A DNA stretch of 50,723 nt from Fen-1258 sp964595365 (lineage in GTDB: Bacteria > Bacteroidota > Ignavibacteria > Ignavibacteriales > Melioribacteraceae), in the NCBI GenBank assembly GCA_964595365.1, contig CAZQQC010000006.1, forward strand, positions 1-50,723, given 5' to 3'. Numbering within the stretch: the first letter of the stretch is position 1; each line of letters opens with the position of its first letter. Positions 8,426 through 17,129 of the stretch are shown here, one piece after another. A model generated the notes under the pieces. That model did not search any database. It was given only the letters and a program-made list of their open reading frames with translations, and was not told the origin of the DNA. The position numbers and the translations under genes were made by a program.

Positions 8426-8907
8426 TTTCCAGAACAACCACAAAAAAAATATTATTCACAACATTAGCTTTAATGCTAATCATATTTATTTCGATCCAAT
8501 TTATACGACCTGAACGCAATATAAGCAATCAGATCTTACAAACGGATGTTTCAAACACCTTCAATATCCCTCGAAATGTTTATACCCTTTTGAAAAATGC
8601 TTGTTATGATTGTCATAGCAACAATACGAATTATCCCTGGTATTCTAATATTCAACCAGTTGGATGGTTTTTAGCAGGTGATATCAAGAATGGTAAATCT
8701 AAAATAAATTTCAGCGAGTTTGGGGCTCTATCATTAAGAAGACAAATTAGCAAATTGCGTGGAATCGAGACTCAAATTAAAAATGGCACAATGCCTTTAT
8801 CATCTTATCAGCTAATGCATAAAGAAGCCCAACTAACCGAGAAGCAGAAGGGGTTGTTAATTGATTGGCTTCAGAAAACTAAAGAAAGTCTTTCACTAAA
8901 TAAATAA
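8422..8907 (+). CDS. membrane-anchored heme-binding domain protein
   Basis: A 161-residue protein with one N-terminal membrane segment (about residues 10-28) and a CxxCH heme attachment motif (CYDCH, residues 61-65) followed by NNTNYPWYSNIQPVGW. This is the signature of the Haem_bd domain found as small periplasmic c-type heme proteins in Bacteroidota. The continuation (about 75-155) is helical and fits the family. It overlaps the DUF3347 gene by four bases (ATGA), so the two are co-translated, and the copper oxidase follows 17 bases later. An electron-transfer role with the oxidase is inference. Confidence 0.8.
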   Translation: MISRTTTKKILFTTLALMLIIFISIQFIRPERNISNQILQTDVSNTFNIPRNVYTLLKNACYDCHSNNTNYPWYSNIQPVGWFLAGDIKNGKSKINFSEFGALSLRRQISKLRGIETQIKNGTMPLSSYQLMHKEAQLTEKQKGLLIDWLQKTKESLSLNK

Positions 8908-8924
8908 ACAATCTATATACCTAT

Positions 8925-11171
8925 ATGAAAAGAACAGACATTATTCTTACATTTTTTCTTTTGGCTCCATTATTAGTCTTCGCTCAAACTGCTCCGATTT
9001 CATCGGGGAAAACTGTTCGGTACGATTTATACATCGCCGATACTACTGTTACACTCGGAGGTGAAAAAAGTCGTGCTATTGCAGTCAATGGTACTATTCC
9101 AATGCCTACATTAACATTTACCGAAGGCGACACAGCAGAAATATGGGTACATAATAATCTTGACGAGGAAACTGCGCTTCACTGGCATGGTCTCTTTCTG
9201 CCGAACAGGTATGATGGAGTGGCTAATCTTACGCAGACACCCATTAAACCACATACGACATATTTGTATAAATTTCCTATTATTCAGACAGGTACGCATT
9301 GGTACCATAGTCATTCACAGTTGCAGGAACAAATAGGCATGTATGGCGCATTCATAATGCTCAAGAAAGAAGAAAGTAACATTCCAACCCTGAATCTTAT
9401 ATTAAGTGAATGGGTTAATATGAAGCCCAACGAAGTAAATCGAAGTTTAAAAGCCGCCACCGATTGGTTTGCTATCCAAAAAGGAAGCACACAAAGTTAT
9501 GGTGAAGCATTAGTCAGCGGGCATTTGGGGACGAAGATAGTTAATGAATGGAAACGTATGCTGGCTATGGATGTAAGCGATATATATTATGATAACTTTT
9601 TGATAAACGGGAAGAACCAGAATGAAGAACCGAAATTTAAAGCAGGAGATAAAGTGCGTCTGCGTATAGCTAACGCCGGCGCATCCGATTATTTTTGGCT
9701 TACTTATTCAGGTGGTAAAATTACAGTAATTGCCAGCGACGGAAATGATGTAGAACCGGTAGAAGTTGATAGATTAATTATTGCTGTTTCTGAAACCTAT
9801 GATGTGATTGTTACTATTCCCGACAACAAGAGTTATGAATTTCTTGTAACTCCCGAAGACCGTACTGGTTCGGCTTCGTTGTGGCTTGGCAGTGGAGAAA
9901 AAGTACCGGCAACAAAGCTGCCTAAGTTGAAATACTTTGCCGGAATGGAAATGATGAACAATATGATAGATATGAACGGCAACATTATTGAAACGAAAGG
10001 AATGGGAATGCGGAACCAGCGGATGGATATGAACACAGTTATGTATCCCGAAATTACCGGCTATGAAGAAATGGAACACCAACACCTTAAGCCGCAGGAT
10101 ATGAAAGAGATTGACGTTCAGCAGGAGGAACAACAGGATATTATCACATTAAATTATGAAATGCTGAAAAGCACCAGAAAAACTACACTACCTGAGGGAC
10201 CATGGAGAGAATTAAAATTTAATTTGACAGGAAATATGAATCGTTTTGTATGGACGATGGATGACAAAGCGATTTCAGAAAGCGATAAGATTCTTATTAA
10301 GAAAGGAGAAAATCTAAGGATTATACTTTTCAATAATAGCATGATGCGGCATCCAATGCACTTGCACGGTCACGATTTTAGACTGCTTAACGGACAGGGT
10401 GACTATGCCATTATGAAAAATATAATTGACATCATGCCAATGGAAAGAGATACAATAGAATTTGCCGCTTCGGAAACAGGCGGAGATTGGTTCTTTCATT
10501 GCCATATTCTTTATCATATGATGGCAGGTATGGGCAGAGTATTTACCTACAAAAATTCCCCGACGAATCCTGATTTATTAAATCCAGTAAATGATAATAA
10601 AAATTTTCTTAATGATCACGGCGGCCAGTTTCACCTGATGGGAAGAGCAGGTTTTGAAACCAATGGTAGTGACGGTGAATTTGCGTATGCCGGCACCCGA
10701 TGGGAACTGCGAACCCTATGGCATTTAGGTTATGAAGTTACACGTGGTTACGAGAATGAAACTTTTATTGGATACTATCTCGATCGGATGCAATGGTTGT
10801 TTCCCTATATTGGTTTTGATTATCATTTTAAAAAAGAAGGCGGGCCAAAAAATGTTTTTGGCAATAGTGAAAAAAACTGGTTTGGTCAAAAGAGTAATAA
10901 AAACAACCGCAGAACGATTACAGCAGGTATCGCATATATACTGCCTATGCTGTTTATAGCCGAAACAAGAGTAGATGGAGATGGAAAGTTCCGGTTTCAG
11001 TTAAGTAGACAAGATATAGCCATAACTAGTCGTTTACGCCTTAACATGATGATAAATACAGATAAAGAGTACGCGGCAGGTTTTAGGTATATTCTTACTA
11101 AATATTTTTCTGTCTCTACACATTACGATAGTGATATGGGTGCTGGAATAGGGATAACTTTTTCTTATTAG
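8925..11171 (+). CDS. multicopper oxidase (CopA-like) with C-terminal beta-rich extension
   Basis: A 748-residue exported protein; the signal peptide is residues 1-21 (LVFAQ). All four copper-ligand blocks are present: HWHG (about 86-89), HWYHSH (about 125-130), HPMHLHGHD (about 474-483) and HCHILYHMMAGM (about 525-536). A Met/His-rich stretch at about 340-395 (MEMMNNMIDM, MGMRNQRMDMN) matches the methionine-rich segment of CopA-type copper resistance oxidases. Beyond about residue 560 a beta-rich region follows (RWELRTLWHLGYEV, YYLDRMQWLFPYIGFDYHF, DSDMGAGIGITFSY) that resembles the CopB outer-membrane barrel. Plain CopA proteins are about 550-620 residues, so this looks like a CopA-CopB type fusion. 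Oxidation or sequestration of Cu(I) in the envelope is likely. Confidence 0.85.
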   Translation: MKRTDIILTFFLLAPLLVFAQTAPISSGKTVRYDLYIADTTVTLGGEKSRAIAVNGTIPMPTLTFTEGDTAEIWVHNNLDEETALHWHGLFLPNRYDGVANLTQTPIKPHTTYLYKFPIIQTGTHWYHSHSQLQEQIGMYGAFIMLKKEESNIPTLNLILSEWVNMKPNEVNRSLKAATDWFAIQKGSTQSYGEALVSGHLGTKIVNEWKRMLAMDVSDIYYDNFLINGKNQNEEPKFKAGDKVRLRIANAGASDYFWLTYSGGKITVIASDGNDVEPVEVDRLIIAVSETYDVIVTIPDNKSYEFLVTPEDRTGSASLWLGSGEKVPATKLPKLKYFAGMEMMNNMIDMNGNIIETKGMGMRNQRMDMNTVMYPEITGYEEMEHQHLKPQDMKEIDVQQEEQQDIITLNYEMLKSTRKTTLPEGPWRELKFNLTGNMNRFVWTMDDKAISESDKILIKKGENLRIILFNNSMMRHPMHLHGHDFRLLNGQGDYAIMKNIIDIMPMERDTIEFAASETGGDWFFHCHILYHMMAGMGRVFTYKNSPTNPDLLNPVNDNKNFLNDHGGQFHLMGRAGFETNGSDGEFAYAGTRWELRTLWHLGYEVTRGYENETFIGYYLDRMQWLFPYIGFDYHFKKEGGPKNVFGNSEKNWFGQKSNKNNRRTITAGIAYILPMLFIAETRVDGDGKFRFQLSRQDIAITSRLRLNMMINTDKEYAAGFRYILTKYFSVSTHYDSDMGAGIGITFSY

Positions 11172-11825
11172 TATGAATCACTAATATCCTGTTGTTTTGA
11201 GTAAGGGTAGTTGTAAATTATTTAAATGAATCATCTTAATAAGATTTTTTACTGTAAGGGATTTGGACTTAGAATAGAGGTCGTCTAAAAAGTGCACGCT
11301 TAAATAGTCGATGCTGAAAAAATAAATAAAACAAATCACTACTGACCGACAAAAATAAGCGGGAGCCGCTGAGAAGTAGCTACTTCCACTGTCTTCTTCA
11401 TCTATTCATTTTTTTTATTTGCCGATTCATCCGGAACCGAAAAATCACCCGTGGAAATGAATTTTGTCTCTCATATCTTTGAACTTAAGGGTGATTCGAT
11501 AATTTCTTCTCTTGCAAATCATTCCCCCCAAAAATATTCTTGATCAAACCAAATGTTCTGGTCAATGTGTTTTCTTATCAGCATTCGTCTAACTGTCAAA
11601 TAACAAGTTGGGATGAAATTCTTCCTCCTCAAAGTTGATTTAATAGCTTGCCTGTAAAATGAAACACTTTCCCCGGGCATAAATTATCACGAATCAAAAT
11701 ATTACTAAGTCGTGATAATTATTATTAGAATAAATTCTTCGTTTGTCAAATTAGGCAGAATGTTAGGTGTGCTTGTTACTCCCTGTCGTTTATTTTAATT
11801 TTACTATCCTTTTTGGCGAGTACTT
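11172..11825. other. non-coding stretch between the copper oxidase and mnmE
   Basis: No complete gene is visible. A minus-strand frame without a start codon, from about 11680 down to 11543, reads SVSFYRQAIKSTLRRKNF and ends at a stop. It could be the remnant of a transposase-like or other gene, but I cannot name it. At 11277-11297 the sequence GGTCGTCTAAAAAGTGCAC looks like an IS end, with no partner end found. The promoter of mnmE must lie in the last 150 bases, but no strong box pair is evident. Confidence 0.4.
11682..11720. repeat. 11+11 bp inverted repeat upstream of mnmE
   Basis: AATTATCACGA at 11682-11692 is matched perfectly by TCGTGATAATT at 11710-11720, with a 17-base spacer. It lies about 105 bases before the mnmE start. 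It lacks a T-run and is A/T-rich, so an operator or a weak hairpin is more likely than a terminator. Confidence 0.5.
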
Positions 11826-13187
11826 ATGTTATTATCCCAAAACGAAGATACAATAGTTGCACTTGCAACTCCGTCCGGCATTGGTGCAATATCGGTAATT
11901 AGGTTAAGCGGACCGGATAGTTTTATAGCTGTAGATAAAATTTTCCGCGGGCATTCCAGGATTTCTGAATGTGGTTCACATACAATTCACTATGGTTATA
12001 TCTTCAGCCATCAAAATGAACTGATCGACGATGTTCTTGTTTCAGTTTTCAGGGCGCCGAATTCATATACAGGAGAAAACTCTGTTGAGATCAGTACCCA
12101 CGGAAGTTCTATAATCGTAGAAAAAATTATCGCGTTACTGCTCAAACAGGATATTAGATTAGCTGAACCCGGTGAATTTACAAAACGGGCGTTTCTAAAT
12201 GGAAAGCTCGATTTAGCACAAGCCGAAGCTGTCGCAGACATGATAAACTCTCGAACCGAAGCCTCCTTACGCGGTGCAAGAAATCAATTAGATGGGATGT
12301 TGTCACAAAAGGTTGATTCATTGCGGGAATTGTTAATCAATACTTCATCGTTAATTGAATTGGAATTAGATTTTGCAGAGGAGAATCTAGAATTTGTATC
12401 AATTAAGGAAGTTCTTAGTAATATCTCTACTATCAAAGAAGAAATCGAGAGACTACTTACAAGTTATTCGTTCGGGAGAATAATAAGAGATGGCGTAAAC
12501 GTTGCTTTGGTGGGAAAGCCTAACGTGGGAAAATCTTCGCTTCTTAATTATTTACTAAAAGAAGCCCGTGCTATAGTCAGCGAAATTCCGGGTACAACAA
12601 GAGACATAATTAGAGAAGAGCTTTCAATTGACGGTATTCTTTTTAGATTGTTTGACACAGCAGGAATTCGTTCTACAGATGATGAAATTGAAAAAGAAGG
12701 AGTGCTTAGAAGCCGCGAAGCTGTAAAGAATGCCGACGTCGTTCTGTTTTTGGATGATGCAACCACTGAATTTAGCACCGATCTGCTTGAAGAAGTGCTA
12801 AGTTTAACAGATTCACAAAGAATACTGAAAGCTGCAAATAAGATCGACTTAAAAAATTATGACAAGCAGAAGTATGATATAGGAATTTCGGCTAAGACAG
12901 GGGAGGGAATCGACATTCTTTTCACGAAACTGAAAGAGAAATCGCTTGGCTCGCAGAGTTATTCCGAGAAATCGGCTATTGTTTCCAACTTACGACATTT
13001 TAATGCATTAAATAAAGCGAAAGATTCCCTAATTGACGCCGAAAAGTCAATTAAAGAGAGACTTGCCAGTGAATTTATTGCGACCGATTTGCGAAATGCA
13101 GAAAGTTTGTTAGGAGAAATAATTGGAAAGGTGACATCCGACGATATTTTGAACAATATTTTTTCTAAGTTTTGCATCGGTAAATAA
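11826..13187 (+). CDS. mnmE: tRNA modification GTPase MnmE
   Basis: A 453-residue protein of the standard MnmE length. With MnmG it installs the carboxymethylaminomethyl group on U34 of several tRNAs. The N-terminal folate-binding domain (about 1-120) contains ATPSGIGAISVIRLSG and PGEFTKRAFLNGKLDLAQAE. The GTPase domain (about 215-375) shows GKPNVGKSSLLN (P-loop), PGTTRD, DTAGIRS and NKIDL. The C-terminus is FCIGK, giving the conserved C-x-G-K. It heads the mnmE-mnmG-rsmG cluster that in many bacteria sits near the replication origin. Confidence 0.97.
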   Translation: MLLSQNEDTIVALATPSGIGAISVIRLSGPDSFIAVDKIFRGHSRISECGSHTIHYGYIFSHQNELIDDVLVSVFRAPNSYTGENSVEISTHGSSIIVEKIIALLLKQDIRLAEPGEFTKRAFLNGKLDLAQAEAVADMINSRTEASLRGARNQLDGMLSQKVDSLRELLINTSSLIELELDFAEENLEFVSIKEVLSNISTIKEEIERLLTSYSFGRIIRDGVNVALVGKPNVGKSSLLNYLLKEARAIVSEIPGTTRDIIREELSIDGILFRLFDTAGIRSTDDEIEKEGVLRSREAVKNADVVLFLDDATTEFSTDLLEEVLSLTDSQRILKAANKIDLKNYDKQKYDIGISAKTGEGIDILFTKLKEKSLGSQSYSEKSAIVSNLRHFNALNKAKDSLIDAEKSIKERLASEFIATDLRNAESLLGEIIGKVTSDDILNNIFSKFCIGK

Positions 13188-13189
13188 AT

Positions 13190-13205
13190 CGTTTCACGTG
13201 AAATC
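13190..13205. promoter_or_regulatory. parS-like site 1
   Basis: CGTTTCACGTGAAATC, three bases after the mnmE stop, matches the widely conserved 16-base parS consensus TGTTTCACGTGAAACA at 13 of 16 positions. The central TTTCACGTGAAA is perfectly palindromic. ParB/Spo0J binding to such sites organises the origin region. No parA or parB gene is in this window. Confidence 0.6.
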
Positions 13206-13243
13206 AAACACTGAATTTTATACTCTGCACTCCTTGTTTATTC

Positions 13244-13259
13244 TGTTTCATGTGAAACA
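13244..13259. promoter_or_regulatory. parS-like site 2
   Basis: TGTTTCATGTGAAACA matches the parS consensus at 15 of 16 positions; the only difference is a C to T at the centre. It lies 38 bases after site 1 and 42 bases before the mnmG start, so the spacer holds two sites in about 70 bases. The pairing makes chance similarity unlikely. Confidence 0.7.
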
Positions 13260-13301
13260 ATTTAGTCTCAACAATACGGGGTATAGATTGAAAGGTAATT
13301 A

Positions 13302-15176
13302 ATGAAATATTTTGATTTAATTGTTATTGGTGGAGGGCATGCTGGAATTGAAGCGGCAGTTGCTGCCGCAAAAATGGGAATTTCGGTTGCAGTCGTGACT
13401 ATGGAGAAGGATGCTTTTGGCAGAATGTCGTGCAATCCGGCAATAGGAGGTACTGCTAAAGGACATCTTGTTCATGAAATTGACGCTCTTGGAGGCGTAA
13501 TGGGAATGATAGCCGATCAATCCGGCATTCAGTTCCGTACATTGAACAAATCAAAAGGGCCTGCCGTCTGGGCTGCTAGAAGCCAGAATGATAGAAAAAT
13601 CTACTCTGCTGTTGCTTCAAAAGTTATTCAATCCTTTCAGAATATTAGCATTGTTGAAGATTTAGTAATTGATGCAATTCAAGAAGGCAATAAAGTAATC
13701 GGGATCCAAACTCAAAAATGTGGTGAGATTGGGTGCAAAGCGTTAGTAGTGTGTGCCGGAACTTTTCTTAATGGATTGATGCACACAGGACTGAATGCGA
13801 CAAAAGGAGGTAGGTTTGGGGAAAAAACTGCTGTAGGATTAACGGAATCATTAATTAAAATGGGTTTTGAATCTGGAAGGTTGAAAACAGGCACGCCGCC
13901 AAGACTTAAAAAGAATTCTATTAATTGGAAAATTTTAGATGAACAACCTGGCGATATTCCACCTATACCATTTTCTTTTCGAACGCCTCAAGATAAGTTT
14001 CCATATTTACCACAATTGAGTTGTTACATCACTTACACGGACTCAACTGTTCATAAAATTTTGGAAAAAGGATTTGATCGATCTCCAATGTTCACAGGAT
14101 TGATTCACGGTGTTGGTCCTCGGTATTGCCCTTCGATAGAAGACAAAATAAATAGATTCTCAGATAAAGAGAGGCATCAATTGTTTTTAGAACCTGAAGG
14201 ACTGGACTCCGATCTGATTTACATCAACGGTTTTTCGACATCACTGCCCGAAGAGATTCAATTCGAAGCGTTAAGAAAAATAAAAGGTCTTGAAGAAGTG
14301 GAAATGGTGCGGCCGGGCTATGCAGTTGAGTATGATTATTTTCCTCCATATCAAGTTGATTTGACTCTTGAGACAAAAAGAATTCAAGGACTTTATTTTG
14401 CCGGACAAATAAATGGAACATCTGGATACGAAGAAGCGGCTGCTCAGGGAATTGTTGCGGGTGTTAATGCAGCTTTAAAAATTCAAGGAAGACCTGAGTT
14501 TGTTTTGAAAAGAAGCGAAGCATACACCGGCGTGCTAATAGACGACCTTGTTGGCAAATCCACAGATGAACCTTATCGTATGTTTACATCGCGCGCAGAA
14601 CACAGACTTATTCTCCGGCAGGATAATGCAAAACATCGTTTGATGAAATACAGTTATGAATTTGGTCTGATCGAAAAAGAATTCTATGATGAGTTTTCGT
14701 GTAGCGAAATGTTAATTACAAAATCAAAAGAAATTTTGTGTGGCAAAAAAATTCACCCTTCAATTATTAATTCGTATTTAGAATCGTGTAACACTGAAAG
14801 AATACAGAATTCAGAGACAGTCGATAAGTTAGTAAAGCGTCCCGAAGTAAAGCTCATCGAATTGATGAAAAGGATGCCTGAACGAGACGAGCATTTAAAC
14901 AATTTGTTGAATGATCCGGAAGCACTTCAGCAAGTCGAGATTGAAATTAAATACGATGGGTACATACAGAAGCAATTTGAATTGGTTGGCAAAATGGAAA
15001 AGTTAGAGAACATGCTAATTCCATTAAACTTCAATTATACTAACTTGAAAACTATTTCGACTGAAGGAAGGGAGAAGTTAAGTAAGATTAAACCCAGATC
15101 TATTGGTCAGGCATCAAGGATCTCGGGCGTAACACCTTCAGATATATCAATTTTATTAGTATATTTGAAACGTTAA
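13302..15176 (+). CDS. mnmG: tRNA uridine-5-carboxymethylaminomethyl synthesis enzyme MnmG
   Basis: A 624-residue FAD enzyme, full length for the family, that works with MnmE on tRNA wobble uridines. It has the N-terminal dinucleotide-binding motif GGGHAGIEAA, the signature MSCNPAIGGTAKGHLVHEID, the NADH/FAD-domain motif GLKTGTPPRL as GRLKTGTPPRLKK, and the second signature GLYFAGQINGTSGYEEAAAQ. The C-terminal helical domain (about 480-620) binds tRNA and MnmE. The parS-like sites lie upstream in the spacer from mnmE, and rsmG follows 13 bases later, so mnmG-rsmG are probably co-transcribed. Confidence 0.97.
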   Translation: MKYFDLIVIGGGHAGIEAAVAAAKMGISVAVVTMEKDAFGRMSCNPAIGGTAKGHLVHEIDALGGVMGMIADQSGIQFRTLNKSKGPAVWAARSQNDRKIYSAVASKVIQSFQNISIVEDLVIDAIQEGNKVIGIQTQKCGEIGCKALVVCAGTFLNGLMHTGLNATKGGRFGEKTAVGLTESLIKMGFESGRLKTGTPPRLKKNSINWKILDEQPGDIPPIPFSFRTPQDKFPYLPQLSCYITYTDSTVHKILEKGFDRSPMFTGLIHGVGPRYCPSIEDKINRFSDKERHQLFLEPEGLDSDLIYINGFSTSLPEEIQFEALRKIKGLEEVEMVRPGYAVEYDYFPPYQVDLTLETKRIQGLYFAGQINGTSGYEEAAAQGIVAGVNAALKIQGRPEFVLKRSEAYTGVLIDDLVGKSTDEPYRMFTSRAEHRLILRQDNAKHRLMKYSYEFGLIEKEFYDEFSCSEMLITKSKEILCGKKIHPSIINSYLESCNTERIQNSETVDKLVKRPEVKLIELMKRMPERDEHLNNLLNDPEALQQVEIEIKYDGYIQKQFELVGKMEKLENMLIPLNFNYTNLKTISTEGREKLSKIKPRSIGQASRISGVTPSDISILLVYLKR

Positions 15177-15189
15177 TTGAGGATTTTTA

Positions 15190-15870
15190 TTGGATCATCA
15201 CGAACAGTATTTGCGCGAATTGAAAATGCTTTTCTGGGAAAACGGTATAAATCCTGACGAATACCAGCTTGAAAGACTTGCCAATTTTGCTCTACTTGTA
15301 TCTCAAAAGAATTCTAAAGTAAATCTTATCTCGAGACGTGATATTCAGAAAATAATTGAGAATCACGTTTTTGTTTCTTCATACATTTCTGAATTTATTC
15401 CTCCGAAAGTAACTAAATTTTTGGACATCGGTACCGGCGGTGGATTTCCGGGTATTCCGCTTGCAATTACGCGACCAACTTTGCGTGGTGTTCTGGTCGA
15501 TTCAACTACAAAAAAAATTGAGTCGGTGAAAGAATTCATTAACAAACTCAAGCTGAACAATGTTGTCGCAGAAAATTCTAGAGTTGAGAGCGATGAGTTC
15601 AAACAAAAATATGCCGATTCATTTGATCTTGTCGTTAGTAGAGCAACTGTTCCATTGCTAACTTTGTTTCGTTACGCATTACCATTGACAAAAGAAAAAG
15701 CATACATTGCCGCAGCGAAAGGTGGCGATTTAATAGAAGAGTTTAAAAATGCTGAACTGAAGTACAAAGCATTCATTAAGAAATCCACAATTTTTGAACT
15801 GGCATATAAACCTTCCAATGCGAGAAACGAAAAAGGGAAAAAACTAATTCTCATTGAAATTGCAAAATGA
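15190..15870 (+). CDS. rsmG: 16S rRNA (guanine-N7)-methyltransferase RsmG
   Basis: A 226-residue SAM-dependent methyltransferase that modifies G527 of 16S rRNA. The SAM-binding motif FLDIGTGGGFPGIPLA is at about residues 77-92, and the family features VNLISRRD, VVSRATVPL and YIAAAKGG follow. The start is a TTG at 15190, with GAGG about 8 bases upstream; no better ATG is available before the conserved helix. It is the third gene of the mnmE-mnmG-rsmG cluster. In many genomes parA-parB follow here, but in this window a SIR2-like gene follows instead. Confidence 0.95.
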   Translation: MDHHEQYLRELKMLFWENGINPDEYQLERLANFALLVSQKNSKVNLISRRDIQKIIENHVFVSSYISEFIPPKVTKFLDIGTGGGFPGIPLAITRPTLRGVLVDSTTKKIESVKEFINKLKLNNVVAENSRVESDEFKQKYADSFDLVVSRATVPLLTLFRYALPLTKEKAYIAAAKGGDLIEEFKNAELKYKAFIKKSTIFELAYKPSNARNEKGKKLILIEIAK

Positions 15871-15937
15871 TTTCCCATTGCTTGATGTGCTTTTAATTGA
15901 ATTTATTCTTTGCTCACTTTAGAAGTGGCAACTTCCG

Positions 15938-17071
15938 ATGTCGACAAAAATCGAAAGATTTCTTCAATACCCGTCCGAAAGAGACATTGTGTTTGTGTTG
16001 GGTGCAGGTGCATCGCATCCGGACGGCGTACCGCTTCAGCGCGATATACTTCCGCAAATAATTTCCGGAATCAATAAAGAAATTGAAAGGTCGGAGATCG
16101 GAAAGATTGTAAATGATTTTATAAAGGATAATTTCAAATTCGATATACAGAACAATAACTTTCCGCAGCTTGAAGCTGTTTTCGGATTCATCGATTATTT
16201 TATTCAACATAATGAAAGCCTGAATGCAAAATATCCTTACGATACTCTAAGGCATATAAAAGAATATCTTATTAAGCTTATCTACTATATTGTAAATCTT
16301 GAAACAGATAAAAGCAGTTATTACTATAATCAGTTTTGGAAGCATGTTGTTAATCGTAATACAAACGTATCGATCATAACATTAAATTATGACACGCTGC
16401 TTGAGCAGTCATTCGATTTCTTGTTCAAGAATCACGGATACATCGACTATTGTATTCCGTTGATGAATTATCAAAAGATGCCTCAACTTGCACGGTTTAA
16501 CTTTTGGGTTAATCCGCGCGAGCCGGTTAAGGTTGCAAACGGTGAAAATCCTGTTCCGTTTAAAATTATTAAACTTCACGGCAGTCTTAACTGGAAATAT
16601 TGCAACTGCTGCAATCAGACACTTCTGACACCATGGGATAGAAGAATCGATTTGAATCGTGGAAAATTTGTTGGTTATACTTATCCAGAAAAAGAAGAAT
16701 ACGAATTGCTTTGTCCGTTGGACAAAACAGAGTTTCAGACTTTAATAATGCCACCGTCATACATCAAAACGCTCCATCATCCCGTAATAACACAATTGCT
16801 CGGGGAAGCAGCTCGAGAAATTAGATCAACTAAAAAATTGGTTTTCATCGGGTACTCACTTTCAAACGCAGATGTGCACATTAAAGCGTTTCTGCAAAAA
16901 CATGTTCCGCCAGATTTACAAATGATAGTTGTAAATCCTAAGAAAAAGGAATCGATGGAGATGAACTACAGATCCATTTCAAAAAATATTGATTTCCAGT
17001 ACGTATCGTTTGAAGAGTTGGTGCAGAGTCTATCATTGTTAGAATCAATCTTTTCAATAAATGCTAATTGA
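15938..17071 (+). CDS. SIR2-like domain protein
   Basis: A 377-residue cytoplasmic protein of the SIR2_2 type. The NAD-binding Rossmann signature VFVLGAGASHPDG is at residues 18-30. The catalytic-site features are TLNYDTLLEQSFDF (about 148-161, Asn and Asp) and KLHGSLNWKYC (about 211-221, with the proposed catalytic His). The C-terminal half has VFIGYSLSNADVHIKAFL and IVVNPKKKE. Four Cys residues (YCNCCNQ and a later CPLDK) could bind zinc. Stand-alone proteins of this family either act in NAD-dependent processes or cleave NAD in antiphage systems. There is no partner gene such as an argonaute, HerA or TIR gene next door, so the role is undetermined. Confidence 0.8.
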   Translation: MSTKIERFLQYPSERDIVFVLGAGASHPDGVPLQRDILPQIISGINKEIERSEIGKIVNDFIKDNFKFDIQNNNFPQLEAVFGFIDYFIQHNESLNAKYPYDTLRHIKEYLIKLIYYIVNLETDKSSYYYNQFWKHVVNRNTNVSIITLNYDTLLEQSFDFLFKNHGYIDYCIPLMNYQKMPQLARFNFWVNPREPVKVANGENPVPFKIIKLHGSLNWKYCNCCNQTLLTPWDRRIDLNRGKFVGYTYPEKEEYELLCPLDKTEFQTLIMPPSYIKTLHHPVITQLLGEAAREIRSTKKLVFIGYSLSNADVHIKAFLQKHVPPDLQMIVVNPKKKESMEMNYRSISKNIDFQYVSFEELVQSLSLLESIFSINAN

Positions 17072-17129
17072 CATTCGAAAATTCGTCCTCTATTTTTAGA
17101 GTACTTTAACATGGTAGTGAAAGAGTGAC

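Noticed and set aside
13188..13301. A replication origin at the parS-like sites
   Set aside because: No DnaA-box clusters or A/T-rich unwinding region are seen, and dnaA/dnaN are absent from the window.
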